Below are positions 34,142 through 42,173 of a stretch of DNA of 64,000 nucleotides, in pieces. Each line of letters starts with the position of its first letter. The stretch's first letter is position 1. The notes under the pieces were generated by a model. It did not search any database. It was given only the letters and a program-made list of their open reading frames with translations, and was not told where the DNA came from. The translations under genes were made by a program, and so were the position numbers. Origin of the DNA: Pseudarthrobacter sp. GA104 (GTDB lineage: Bacteria > Actinomycetota > Actinomycetes > Actinomycetales > Micrococcaceae); NCBI RefSeq assembly GCF_009741265.1, contig NZ_WOWL01000001.1, forward strand, positions 3,286,001 to 3,350,000, read 5' to 3'.

Positions 34142-35238
34142 CCAACGCCGCAGACCACAGCTGGACGCACGCCGGGCACGGCCTGCCGGACTCCGAACCC
34201 AGCCTCAACACCACCGCCATCGCTACGGGTTTGCAGCTGCCTGCGGGCTTCGCCGCCATTGCCGGAGACGCCGAGCTGGGCCCGGCCATCACCAACAACC
34301 TGGCACGCGTGGAGAAAAAACTCCGTGAAGCGATCGCCAACTCTGATCCCCTGGCTGATGCCACGTCGCGGCACCTGGTGGAAGCCGGCGGCAAGCGCAT
34401 CAGGCCCCTGCTGACACTGCTGTGCGCTCACCTCGGCGACGCTTCCCTGCCCGCCGTGGTGCAGGCCGCCGTCGTGGTGGAACTGACGCACCTGGCCACC
34501 CTGTACCACGACGACGTCATGGACTCTGCCCCGTTCCGCCGCGGCGCGCCCACGGCCCATGAGGTCTGGGGCAACTCGGTGGCGGTGCTCACCGGCGACT
34601 TGATCTTCGCGCGGGCCTCAATCCTGGTGTCCGAACTCGGTTCGCGGGCCCTCGGCATCCAGGCCCGCACATTCGAGCGGCTGTGCCTGGGCCAGCTGCA
34701 CGAGACCGTGGGGCCGCGTCCGGATGAAGATCCGATCGAGCACTACCTTTCCGTGATTGCTGACAAGACCGGTTCGCTGGTGGCGGCGTCCGGCCAGCTC
34801 GGCGCCATCTTCGCCAACGCCGATCCCGCGTTCGAGCCCGTCCTGGTGGAATATGGCGAGAAGGTGGGTGTGGCCTTCCAGCTCGCGGACGACGTCATCG
34901 ATGTCACCGGGATCAAGGTCAAGTCCGGCAAGTCCCCGGGCACCGACCTTCGCGAAGGTGTTCCCACCCTGCCCGTGCTGCTCCTGCGCAAGGCTGCCGC
35001 GGACGGTGACCAGTCCGCCGTCGGGCTTCTCCGGCTCATTGACGGGGACCTGTCCTCGGATGAGGCGCTTGCGGAGGCCGTCGCCGGGCTGCGCGAGCAC
35101 CCCGTGACTGCGGAGTCCTGGGTTGTTGCCCGCCGGTGGGCCGATGAAGCCATCGCCGCCCTCGCGCCGCTGCCCGAAGGCGTGGTCAAGGACTCGCTGT
35201 CCAACTTCGCGCTTGCTGTGGTGGACCGCGCCAGCTAG
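34138..35238 (+). CDS. long-chain polyprenyl diphosphate synthase
   Basis: A 366-residue trans-prenyltransferase. First Asp-rich motif LYHDDVMDSAPFRRG, second FQLADDVIDVTG; GGKRIRPLLTLL binds diphosphate. The small residues before the first motif suit a long product, consistent with a nonaprenyl-type side chain for menaquinone. The first 55 residues are an extra N-terminal tail. GTG overlaps the reductase stop (GTGA). Final gene of the menG operon. Confidence 0.9.
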   Translation: MTNAADHSWTHAGHGLPDSEPSLNTTAIATGLQLPAGFAAIAGDAELGPAITNNLARVEKKLREAIANSDPLADATSRHLVEAGGKRIRPLLTLLCAHLGDASLPAVVQAAVVVELTHLATLYHDDVMDSAPFRRGAPTAHEVWGNSVAVLTGDLIFARASILVSELGSRALGIQARTFERLCLGQLHETVGPRPDEDPIEHYLSVIADKTGSLVAASGQLGAIFANADPAFEPVLVEYGEKVGVAFQLADDVIDVTGIKVKSGKSPGTDLREGVPTLPVLLLRKAAADGDQSAVGLLRLIDGDLSSDEALAEAVAGLREHPVTAESWVVARRWADEAIAALAPLPEGVVKDSLSNFALAVVDRAS

Positions 35239-35253
35239 CCCGTGCCTGCGTGG

Positions 35254-35286
35254 AAGCCCGGTTGCCGCAGACGGTGCCGGGCTTTT
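35254..35286 (+). terminator. terminator of the menG operon
   Basis: AAGCCCGG (35254-35261) pairs with 35277-35284, followed by TTTTCC. It lies 16 nt after the polyprenyl synthase stop. Confidence 0.7.
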
Positions 35287-35294
35287 CCGTGTCA

Positions 35295-35422
35295 TCGATT
35301 GCTGTGCAGATGGCGTTTTGGCGCCACATAACGGCAGGTATGGAGCAATCGACGGGTTAAACGGGATAGCCCCGGTTCTCCGCAACGATACGAGTCATAC
35401 GTTGCTTTGAACCGAGGCTATC
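35295..35422. repeat. two further imperfect palindromes after the menG operon
   Basis: First: TCGATTGCT (35295-35303) and its complement (35344-35352), enclosing a loop with a GGCGCC tip. Second: arms of 23 bp at 35365-35387 and 35400-35422 (GATAGCC, CGGTTC and CAACG conserved) matching at 19 positions. The remaining gap to 35676 shows no gene I can support; it contains two copies of GGGTGACGCT (near 35604 and 35663). Confidence 0.6.
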
Positions 35423-35676
35423 TCTCCGTTCGCATCAGACCCGCCGGAGGCGTTTAGCGGATCCGTGAATAGTCTATGACAGCTTTGTCACATCGCGCAA
35501 GTAGGTTGTTACCTCTTTTGTCACAGGCGTTGAAGCCATATTGCGGCCGGTGGGTAAATGACCGAAAGGCGCCAGAAGATACGCGTCCGGGACCACCTTC
35601 CTTGGGTGACGCTCAGTCTTCGTCCACATAGCTCCTGCCCTGCCTCGCGGATCGGGCCGCCTCGGGTGACGCTGTC

Positions 35677-36541
35677 GTGGTGGACATCAGCGACTATCTT
35701 CAGCGCCGCGGTGGCGTGGCCCGGACATCGCATCTGGAAAAGGCCGGATTTGGACGGGCAGCCGTCAGGGGTGCCGTGGCCAGTGGCCGGATCGTGAAGT
35801 CCAGCCGCGGCGTTTACGCCATTCCGGCAGCAAATCCCCTGCAGCAGGCCATGAATCGGGGAGGGCTTCTGACGTGTGTGTCTGCTGCACCCGTATACGG
35901 GTTGTGGACCTTGAAGAGTGACCCGGCCTTGCACATCTGCCGCAGTCATCCGGGGCGCACCCCGGGAGTGGTGGAGCATGGGCGGCCCAGATCCGAGGCA
36001 CGGCTGGCTTCCTGTTGTGGGCCTGGCAGACGTCCTGCTGCATAGCATGCGTTGCCTACCCGAGCTGGAGGCTCTGATAATGATCCAGTCTGCTGCCGGA
36101 CGCGGCGACATCTCACTCGAGTTCCTCTATGCCAGCTGTAGTGGCAAGCGCAATGGCAAGGCCAGGAAGCTTCTGGACCTGGTGATTCCCAGGGCGGACT
36201 CAGTGGTTGAAGTGCTTGCCAATACGCACTTTGCCAGAGCTGGGCTCAGAGTGCGGAGGCACGTGAATATTCCAGGGGTGGGGGAGGTGGACTTCCTTAT
36301 CGAGGAGTGCCTTGTTGTGGAGACCGACGGCTCAACCCACTTTGAACCACGTTCGGTCAAGAAGGACCAGCGGCGGAACAACCGGAGCATCCTGGGCGGT
36401 TACCTGGTGCTCCGCTACTACTACGAGGACGTGGTCCACGCGCCGGAGGCGATGGTCGCAGAGGTCCTGTCTGTCCTCGAGTTGAGGCGCAGAGGTGTCT
36501 TTCCGGCGCGTCCTGCCGATGGCGGCTACGAAAATGCGTAA
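35677..36541 (+). pseudogene. frameshifted AbiEi-HTH/DUF559 gene
   Basis: Frame 1 (from GTG 35677) encodes the AbiEi-like winged helix: DISDYLQRRGGVARTSHLEK, VASGRIVKSSRGVYAIP, then VCSAAPVYGLWTL-type text up to EHGRPRSEARLAS, after which it runs out of frame and stops at 36045. Frame 2 continues the protein: VVGLADVLLHSMRCLPELEAL, VLDLVIP-like LLDLVIPRADSVVEVLA, GVGEVDFLIEECLVVETDGSTHFEP and RNNRSILGGYLVLRYYYEDVV (DUF559). Removing one T near 36013 joins the two exactly. So a single-base insertion breaks the gene, or it is a sequencing error. The TAA stop lies in a palindrome arm. Confidence 0.85.
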
Positions 36542-36619
36542 CTTTTGGCCCTGCCACGGCTGCCCGTTCCCGGAAACTCAGGGATCTGCCAGAGTGCCGG
36601 CTTTATAAGTCACGCATTT
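36532..36619. repeat. AAATGCGTAACTT-family palindrome, copy 1
   Basis: AAATGCGTAACTTTT (36532-36546) and 36605-36619 pair at 12 of 15 positions around a 58-nt loop. It lies between the convergent pseudogene and SUKH gene and contains the pseudogene's TAA. The same arm, nearly perfect, is at 47913-47999. Confidence 0.7.
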
Positions 36620-36663
36620 CCGGCCGGCGCGTCCGTGTCAAGGTGCCCCGCTTTGGCCGGAAC

Positions 36664-37089
36664 CTAGTCTTCGTCGTCCTCGAAGGCCCACTCGAACATG
36701 TCGAACACGAACTCCGAGAAGGTGCCTTCCTCGGACTTCCACTGGCCGCGGGCGTTGTTGCGGCGGTACACGATGGGGTCCGGGACGCTGAGGTCTCCCA
36801 TGCGGAACCCCCAGGTGTATTCCTCTTCCTCGTCCTCGAGGAACATCAGGAAGCCTTCGTCGTCGACTTCCAGTTCGTCCGGATCCCAGAAGTAGTGGTA
36901 CGCCTCCATCAGGTCCTCGCAGCCGCCAACGGCCAGGTAGAACTCGCGGAGCACCAGGGGAATCTGGAATTGGTGGTCGGCCAGGGCCTTGTCCAGCTCC
37001 TCCGGAGTCAGCCCGTCCTCTGCCTGCCATTCGTCCTCGAGATACTTTGGAACCAGCGCACGGAATTTCTCGAGGAACATGTCAGTCAT
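36664..37089 (-). CDS. SMI1/KNR4 (SUKH)-like protein
   Basis: A 141-residue very acidic protein. DGLTPEELDKALADHQFQIPLVLREFYLAVGGCEDLM matches the SUKH core, and the C-terminal half carries YHYFWDPDELEVDDEGFLMFLEDEEEEYTWGFR. SUKH proteins are often immunity proteins for contact-dependent toxins, but no toxin gene is adjacent. TAGGAT ends 6 nt before the ATG. It follows, or runs downstream of, the TRIC gene by 13 nt on the same strand yet has its own promoter-like hexamer inside that gap. Confidence 0.65.
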   Translation of the reverse strand: MTDMFLEKFRALVPKYLEDEWQAEDGLTPEELDKALADHQFQIPLVLREFYLAVGGCEDLMEAYHYFWDPDELEVDDEGFLMFLEDEEEEYTWGFRMGDLSVPDPIVYRRNNARGQWKSEEGTFSEFVFDMFEWAFEDDED

Positions 37090-37102
37090 GGTTCAATCCT
37101 AG

Positions 37103-37771
37103 CTAATCGCGGCCCCGCGATTCGCCGCTGTCGGCCTCAGCCCGGTGCCAGCCGTGGACGGCCAAGGGGATGCGCCAGGACCGCCGCCAGCTTGCCACCC
37201 GGAAGGCAAATACGACGGCGGCCACGGCGCATGCGGTGAGCGCATTGAAGGTTCCGGTCACCCAGAGCACTCCGGTCAGCGCGGCCCCGCAAAACGCGGG
37301 CACCGCGTACAGGTCCGCGGGGTTGAACAGCTGTGGCACCTCGTTGGCCGTGATGTCCCGGAGCAGCCCGCCGCCCACCGCCGTTGTGACCCCCAGCAGG
37401 ACCGCTGCCAGGGGGTTCACGCCAAAGGACAGCGCCTTCAGTGTGCCGGTGATGCAGAAGAGGGCCAGCCCGCCGGCGTCGAACAGCACCAGCAGCGACG
37501 TGAAGCGCTGGAACGCGGGGAACAGGAAGTACACCAGGACCGTGGCCAGCACCGGCGGGACCAGATATGCGGGGTTGGTGAACGCGGCCGGGATGACGGC
37601 GAGGATGATGTCCCTGATCACGCCCCCGCCGAGGGACACCAGCGAGGCCAGCAGGAGCGAGCCCACGATGTCGAACTGCTTCCGGGCCGCCAGCAGCGAT
37701 CCGGACACGGCGAAGAAGAAGATGCCGGCCAGGTCCAGCCATACCAGGGCGATGTCAAAAGGGAATGTCAT
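37103..37771 (-). CDS. TRIC-type cation channel family protein (UPF0126)
   Basis: A 222-residue membrane protein with seven spans. The family repeat appears twice: DLAGIFFFAVSGSLLAARKQFDIVGSLLLASLVSLGGGVIRD and DAGGLALFCITGTLKALSFGVNPLAAVLLGVTTAVGGGLLRD. Bacterial TRIC proteins form trimeric cation channels. It has no obvious functional link to its neighbours. Confidence 0.9.
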   Translation of the reverse strand: MTFPFDIALVWLDLAGIFFFAVSGSLLAARKQFDIVGSLLLASLVSLGGGVIRDIILAVIPAAFTNPAYLVPPVLATVLVYFLFPAFQRFTSLLVLFDAGGLALFCITGTLKALSFGVNPLAAVLLGVTTAVGGGLLRDITANEVPQLFNPADLYAVPAFCGAALTGVLWVTGTFNALTACAVAAVVFAFRVASWRRSWRIPLAVHGWHRAEADSGESRGRD

Positions 37772-37831
37772 GGAGCGTCCCGGCGGTTTAAAGAGGGCGG
37801 ACAGGGCGGCTCCAACGTTACGCTAGCCCCT

Positions 37832-38701
37832 ATGAACAGCCCCATCATGATCGCCTGCGCCCATGGGACGTCCAACACACAGGGAGCCGCGGAGGTCAAC
37901 GCCCTGCGCGCCGCCATCGCCGCCCTCCGCCCGGGCCTCGATGTCCGGGAAGCCTATGTGGACGTCCAGCAGCCGGACCTGGTGGATGTGGTGGCCGGCC
38001 TGCCCGAGGGGGAGCCCGCCGTCGTGGTTCCGCTGCTGCTCAGCGTCGGCTACCACGTCAAGGTGGACATCGCGCGGGCCGTGAAGAGCCGGCCGGGCAG
38101 TGCTGCTGCCGCGCCGCTGGGGCCGGATCCGCGCCTGGCCGCGCTGCTGGACCAGCGGCTGCGGGAGGCCGGCGTCACGGACAACGACGTTATCGTGCTC
38201 GCCGCCGCGGGCTCCTCCAACCCCAACGCCGCGGTCAGTGTCGAAGACCTGCTGGGCCAGCTCCGGGAGCTGCGGTCCAACCGGATGGTGGCGGCCTATG
38301 GTGCCTCGGCCAAGCCGTCCGTGCCCGACGCCGTTGCAATGCTCCGCGAGGAACTGGAAGGCGGTGCCGGGGCGGGTGAGTCCGCGGGGGCTGTCGACGT
38401 CGGCGGGCGCGTGGTGATTGCCTCCTACCTCCTGGCGCCGGGCTTCTTCCACGACCAGCTCGCCAAGGCCGGGGCCGACCTTGTGACCGAACCCCTGCTG
38501 CCGTCCCCCGTGCTGGCCGAGATCGCGCTGGAACGGTACGACGCCGCCGTCGCAAAGGCCAGCGAAACCGCGGCCCAGGCGCCGGCCGCCGCCCCGGCCC
38601 CCGAGCCCCAGGAAGCCCCCGCAGAACCGGAGCCCGAAACACAGGAGGGTGGCTTCTTCAAGGCTGTCCGGCGTTTCGTGACGAAATATTTCCCTAGGTG
38701 A
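37832..38701 (+). CDS. sirohydrochlorin chelatase (CbiX/SirB-like)
   Basis: A 289-residue protein starting at ATG 37832, 7 nt after TACGCT. PIMIACAHGTSNTQGAAEVNAL contains the catalytic His of class II chelatases; PLLLSVGYHVKVDI carries the second His. Residues 230-289 form an extra Ala/Pro/Glu-rich linker and a basic end not needed for catalysis. In this sulfur block it should insert iron into sirohydrochlorin to make siroheme for the sulfite reductase that follows. Its stop codon lies inside the candidate operator before nirA. Confidence 0.88.
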   Translation: MNSPIMIACAHGTSNTQGAAEVNALRAAIAALRPGLDVREAYVDVQQPDLVDVVAGLPEGEPAVVVPLLLSVGYHVKVDIARAVKSRPGSAAAAPLGPDPRLAALLDQRLREAGVTDNDVIVLAAAGSSNPNAAVSVEDLLGQLRELRSNRMVAAYGASAKPSVPDAVAMLREELEGGAGAGESAGAVDVGGRVVIASYLLAPGFFHDQLAKAGADLVTEPLLPSPVLAEIALERYDAAVAKASETAAQAPAAAPAPEPQEAPAEPEPETQEGGFFKAVRRFVTKYFPR

Positions 38702-38713
38702 CTTAGCGTTTCC
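38698..38713. promoter_or_regulatory. candidate sulfur-gene operator before nirA
   Basis: GTGACTTAGCGTTTCC matches 13 of 16 bases with GTGACGAAGCGTTACC before cysG. Both are followed by GGCCTTTGTG and by a promoter with TTGTGR, an 18-bp spacer and TACNGT. Here: TTGTGA, then TACAGT ending 6 nt before the ATG. A shared regulator is likely. Confidence 0.5.
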
Positions 38714-38755
38714 GGGCCTTTGTGACGCTCTTCGGGCGGGACCTACAGTCGATGC

Positions 38756-40501
38756 ATGACTGATACAGCTCTAGCCGGAGCGTCCGCGGACTCCGCTGCC
38801 GCCAAGCGCCCCGCGCGCACCAACCGCCCCGCCGCGAAGCCGCACGGGCAGTGGAAAGTGGACGGCAAAACGCCCCTGAACGCCAACGAAACCTGGAAAC
38901 AGGAAGACGACGGCCTCAACGTGCGCGAGCGTATCGAGACCATCTATTCCAAAGAGGGCTTCGACGCCATCCCCGGCCAGGACCTGCACGGCCGGTTCCG
39001 CTGGTGGGGCCTGTACACCCAGCGCAAGCCCGGGATCGACGGCGGCAAGACCGCAACCCTGGAGCCGCACGAGCTCGAGGACAAGTACTTCATGCTCCGG
39101 GTTCGGATCGACGGCGGGGCGCTCACCACCGAGCAGCTGCGCGTCATCGGCCAGATCTCCGTGGACTTCGCGCGTGACTCCGCTGACCTCACGGACCGCC
39201 AGAACATCCAGCTGCACTGGATCCGCGTGGAGGACATCCCCGAGATCTGGACCCGCCTGGAAGGTGTTGGCCTGTCCACCACCGAGGCCTGCGGCGACGT
39301 TCCCCGCGTGATCCTGGGTTCGCCCGTGGCCGGCATCGCCAAGGACGAGATCATCGACCCCACGCCGCTGATCGCGGAACTGGGGGAGCGGTTCATCGGC
39401 AACCCGCTGCTGTCCAACCTGCCGCGCAAGTACAAGACCGCCATCACCGGCCACCCCAGCCAGGACGTGGTCCACGAGATCAACGACTTCGCCTTGGTGG
39501 GTGTCCGCCACCCGGAACTTGGCATCGGCTACGACCTCTGGGCCGGCGGCGCGCTGTCCACCAACCCGATGCTCGGCAAGCGCCTCGGTGCCTTCGTGAC
39601 GCCGGAGCAGGCTGCCGACGTGTGGCTCGGCGTCACCAGCATCTTCCGCGACTACGGCTACCGCCGCATGCGCACCAAGGCCCGCCTGAAGTTCCTGATG
39701 GCCGACTGGGGTCCGGAGAAATTCCGCCAGATCCTCGAGGACGAATACCTCGGCTACAAGCTGGCCGACGGCCCCGCCGCGCCCAAGCCCACCACGCCCG
39801 GTGACCACGTCGGCGTGCATGAGCAGAAGGACGGCAAGTTCTTCATTGGTGCCACCCCGCTGGCCGGCCGCCTGTCCGGCGCCGCGCTGGTCAAGCTGGC
39901 GGACACCCTCGAGGCCCGCGGCTCCTACCGGCTGCGCACCACCCCGCACCAGAAGCTTGTGGTCCTGGACGTCGAGAAGGAACAGGTTGAGCCCCTGGTG
40001 GCTGAACTGGATGCGCTGGGCCTCTCCGCCCGCCCGTCCGTGTTCCGCCGCGGCACCATCGCCTGCACCGGCATCGAGTACTGCAAGCTGGCCATCGTGG
40101 AAACCAAGCACACGGCAGCAACCGCAGTTGCCGAGCTGGAACGCCGCCTGGCCGACCTCGCAGAATCCGGCGAGCTGCCGCACGCACTGTCCCTGCACAT
40201 CAACGGCTGCCCCAACTCCTGCGCCCGCATCCAGACGGCGGACATCGGCCTCAAGGGCATGATGCTTCCCACGCCCGACGGCGACCCCTCCCCGGGTTTC
40301 CAGGTCCACCTGGGCGGCGGGCTGGCTTCCAGCGACCGCGAGGAAGCAGGCCTGGGCCGCACCGTCCGCGGCCTCAAGGTCTACGTGGACGATCTCCCCG
40401 ACTACGTGGAGCGCGTAGTCCGCATCTTCGTAGCCCAGCGCGCCGAAGGCCAGACCTTCGCCGAATGGGCCCACGCAGCAGACGAGGAGGCACTGCAGTA
40501 A
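38756..40501 (+). CDS. nirA: ferredoxin-type sulfite (nitrite/sulfite) reductase
   Basis: A 581-residue siroheme/4Fe-4S enzyme. Two ferrodoxin-like and two catalytic halves are visible; DLTDRQNIQLHWIRVEDIP and TEACGDVPR in the first, and the cluster ligands GTIACTGIEYCKLA and HINGCPNSCARIQ in the second. Neighbouring cysH, cysD and cysN show that it reduces sulfite to sulfide rather than nitrite; in mycobacteria the same protein is named NirA or SirA. ATG 6 nt after TACAGT. Stop overlaps the cysH start (TAATG). Confidence 0.93.
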   Translation: MTDTALAGASADSAAAKRPARTNRPAAKPHGQWKVDGKTPLNANETWKQEDDGLNVRERIETIYSKEGFDAIPGQDLHGRFRWWGLYTQRKPGIDGGKTATLEPHELEDKYFMLRVRIDGGALTTEQLRVIGQISVDFARDSADLTDRQNIQLHWIRVEDIPEIWTRLEGVGLSTTEACGDVPRVILGSPVAGIAKDEIIDPTPLIAELGERFIGNPLLSNLPRKYKTAITGHPSQDVVHEINDFALVGVRHPELGIGYDLWAGGALSTNPMLGKRLGAFVTPEQAADVWLGVTSIFRDYGYRRMRTKARLKFLMADWGPEKFRQILEDEYLGYKLADGPAAPKPTTPGDHVGVHEQKDGKFFIGATPLAGRLSGAALVKLADTLEARGSYRLRTTPHQKLVVLDVEKEQVEPLVAELDALGLSARPSVFRRGTIACTGIEYCKLAIVETKHTAATAVAELERRLADLAESGELPHALSLHINGCPNSCARIQTADIGLKGMMLPTPDGDPSPGFQVHLGGGLASSDREEAGLGRTVRGLKVYVDDLPDYVERVVRIFVAQRAEGQTFAEWAHAADEEALQ

Positions 40502-41229
40502 TGGCAAAGCATCTCGCACCCGCACCTGCCAGGCGTCCTGTGGAAGAGCTCAAGGCCCTGGCCGAGGCCGGCGCGGCCGAGCTCGGCTGGGACGCCCCCG
40601 CCCGCGATGTTATCGCCTGGGTGGAACGCAACTTCGACCTGCCCGCCGTCGCCGTCGCCTGCTCCATGGCCGACGCCGTCCTGCCGGCCCTCGTCGCTGA
40701 CCAGATGCCCGGCGTCGACGTCCTGTTCCTGGAGACCGGCTACCACTTCCCGGAAACCTATGCCACGCGCGACGAGGTGGCCGCTAACCTCCGCGTCAAC
40801 GTGGTGGACGTGCTTCCGGAGAACACCGTGGAACAGCAGGACCGCCTCCTGGGCAAGGACCTCTTCGCCCGCGACGCCGCCCAGTGCTGCGCCCTCCGCA
40901 AGGTGGCCCCGCTGCAGCGCACCCTGGCCGGCTACGAACTCTGGTTCACCGGTGTCCGCCGCGACGAGGCGCCCACCCGCACCAACACTCCGCTGGTCAG
41001 CTGGGATGACAAGAACGGCCTGGTCAAGGTCAACCCGGTGGCCGCATGGACATTCGACCAGCTGGTCCAGTACTCGGACGACAACCTCCTGCCCGTCAAC
41101 CCGCTGCTTTCCCAGGGTTACCCCTCCATTGGCTGCCAGCCCTGCACCCGCAAGGTGGCGCCCGGCGACGACCCCCGCGCCGGCCGCTGGGCAGGTACCG
41201 ACAAGACAGAATGCGGACTACACGTATGA
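40501..41229 (+). CDS. cysH: adenylylsulfate (APS) reductase
   Basis: A 242-residue thioredoxin-dependent reductase giving sulfite. AQCCALRK and IGCQPCTRK provide the four Cys of a [4Fe-4S] cluster, the mark of APS rather than PAPS reductases; the redox Cys is in TECGLHV at the C terminus. The PP-loop region reads VAVACSMADAVLPALV. ATG 40501 shares bases with the nirA stop. Confidence 0.94.
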   Translation: MAKHLAPAPARRPVEELKALAEAGAAELGWDAPARDVIAWVERNFDLPAVAVACSMADAVLPALVADQMPGVDVLFLETGYHFPETYATRDEVAANLRVNVVDVLPENTVEQQDRLLGKDLFARDAAQCCALRKVAPLQRTLAGYELWFTGVRRDEAPTRTNTPLVSWDDKNGLVKVNPVAAWTFDQLVQYSDDNLLPVNPLLSQGYPSIGCQPCTRKVAPGDDPRAGRWAGTDKTECGLHV

Positions 41230-42173
41230 GCACTTTCCTAACCGAGGAGACTACCCAGGTGACCGACTCCGCCGTCTCAACCCGACTGAGCAGCCTGGAC
41301 ACCCTCGAATCCGAGGCCATCCACATCATCCGCGAGGTTGTCGCCGAATTCGAGAAGCCCGCGCTGCTCTTCTCCGGCGGCAAGGACTCCGTGGTGATGC
41401 TGCACCTGGCCACCAAGGCCTTCTGGCCGGGCAAGGTCCCCTTCCCCGTGCTGCACGTGGACACCGGCCACAACTTCCCGGAGGTCATCGACTTCCGTGA
41501 CCGCACCGTTGAGCGCCTCGGCCTGAAGCTCGTCGTCGGCTCCGTCCAGGAGTTCATTGACCGCGGCGAGCTCGCCGAGCGTGCCGACGGCACCCGCAAC
41601 CCGCTGCAGACCGTCCCCCTGCTGGACGCCATCCAGCAGAACAAGTTCGACGCCGTGTTCGGCGGCGGCCGCCGCGATGAGGACAAGGCCCGCGCCAAGG
41701 AGCGCATCCTGAGCCTCCGCGACGAGTTCGGCCAGTGGGACCCGCGCAACCAGCGGCCCGAGCTGTGGAACCTCTACAACGGCCGCCACACCGTGGGCCA
41801 GCATGTCCGCGCGTTCCCCATCAGCAACTGGACCGAGCTGGACATCTGGCGCTACATCGAGCGTGAGAACATCGAGCTGCCCGGCCTGTACTACGCCCAC
41901 GAGCGCGAAGTCTTCGCCCGCGACGGCATGTGGCGCGCGGTGGGCGAGGTGTCCCAGCCGCTGCCGCACGAGGAAGTCATCACCAAGACCGTCCGCTACC
42001 GCACTGTGGGGGACATGTCCTGCACCGGCGCTGTCGAGTCCGACGCGTACACGGTGGCCGACGTTGTGGTTGAAGTCGCTGCCTCCACCCTGACCGAACG
42101 TGGCGCCACCCGTGCAGATGACCGCATCTCCGAGGCCGCCATGGAAGACCGCAAGAAGGACGGGTATTTCTAA
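41226..42173 (+). CDS. cysD: sulfate adenylyltransferase small subunit
   Basis: A 315-residue PP-loop subunit: LLFSGGKDSVVMLHLATKAFWPGKVPFPVLHVDTGHNF, then VFGGGRRDEDKARAKER. With CysN it makes APS from sulfate and ATP. ATG 41226 overlaps the cysH stop; a GTG at 41259 preceded by GAGGAG is an alternative start. Confidence 0.95.
   Translation: MSTFLTEETTQVTDSAVSTRLSSLDTLESEAIHIIREVVAEFEKPALLFSGGKDSVVMLHLATKAFWPGKVPFPVLHVDTGHNFPEVIDFRDRTVERLGLKLVVGSVQEFIDRGELAERADGTRNPLQTVPLLDAIQQNKFDAVFGGGRRDEDKARAKERILSLRDEFGQWDPRNQRPELWNLYNGRHTVGQHVRAFPISNWTELDIWRYIERENIELPGLYYAHEREVFARDGMWRAVGEVSQPLPHEEVITKTVRYRTVGDMSCTGAVESDAYTVADVVVEVAASTLTERGATRADDRISEAAMEDRKKDGYF

Noticed and set aside
36664..37771. 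SUKH and TRIC genes as a toxin-immunity or defence unit
   Set aside because: No toxin domain is present, TRIC is a general channel family, and the SUKH gene has its own promoter-like hexamer.
38771..40525. 584-codon open frame on the minus strand
   Set aside because: Antisense to nirA across its full length; no recognisable motifs.
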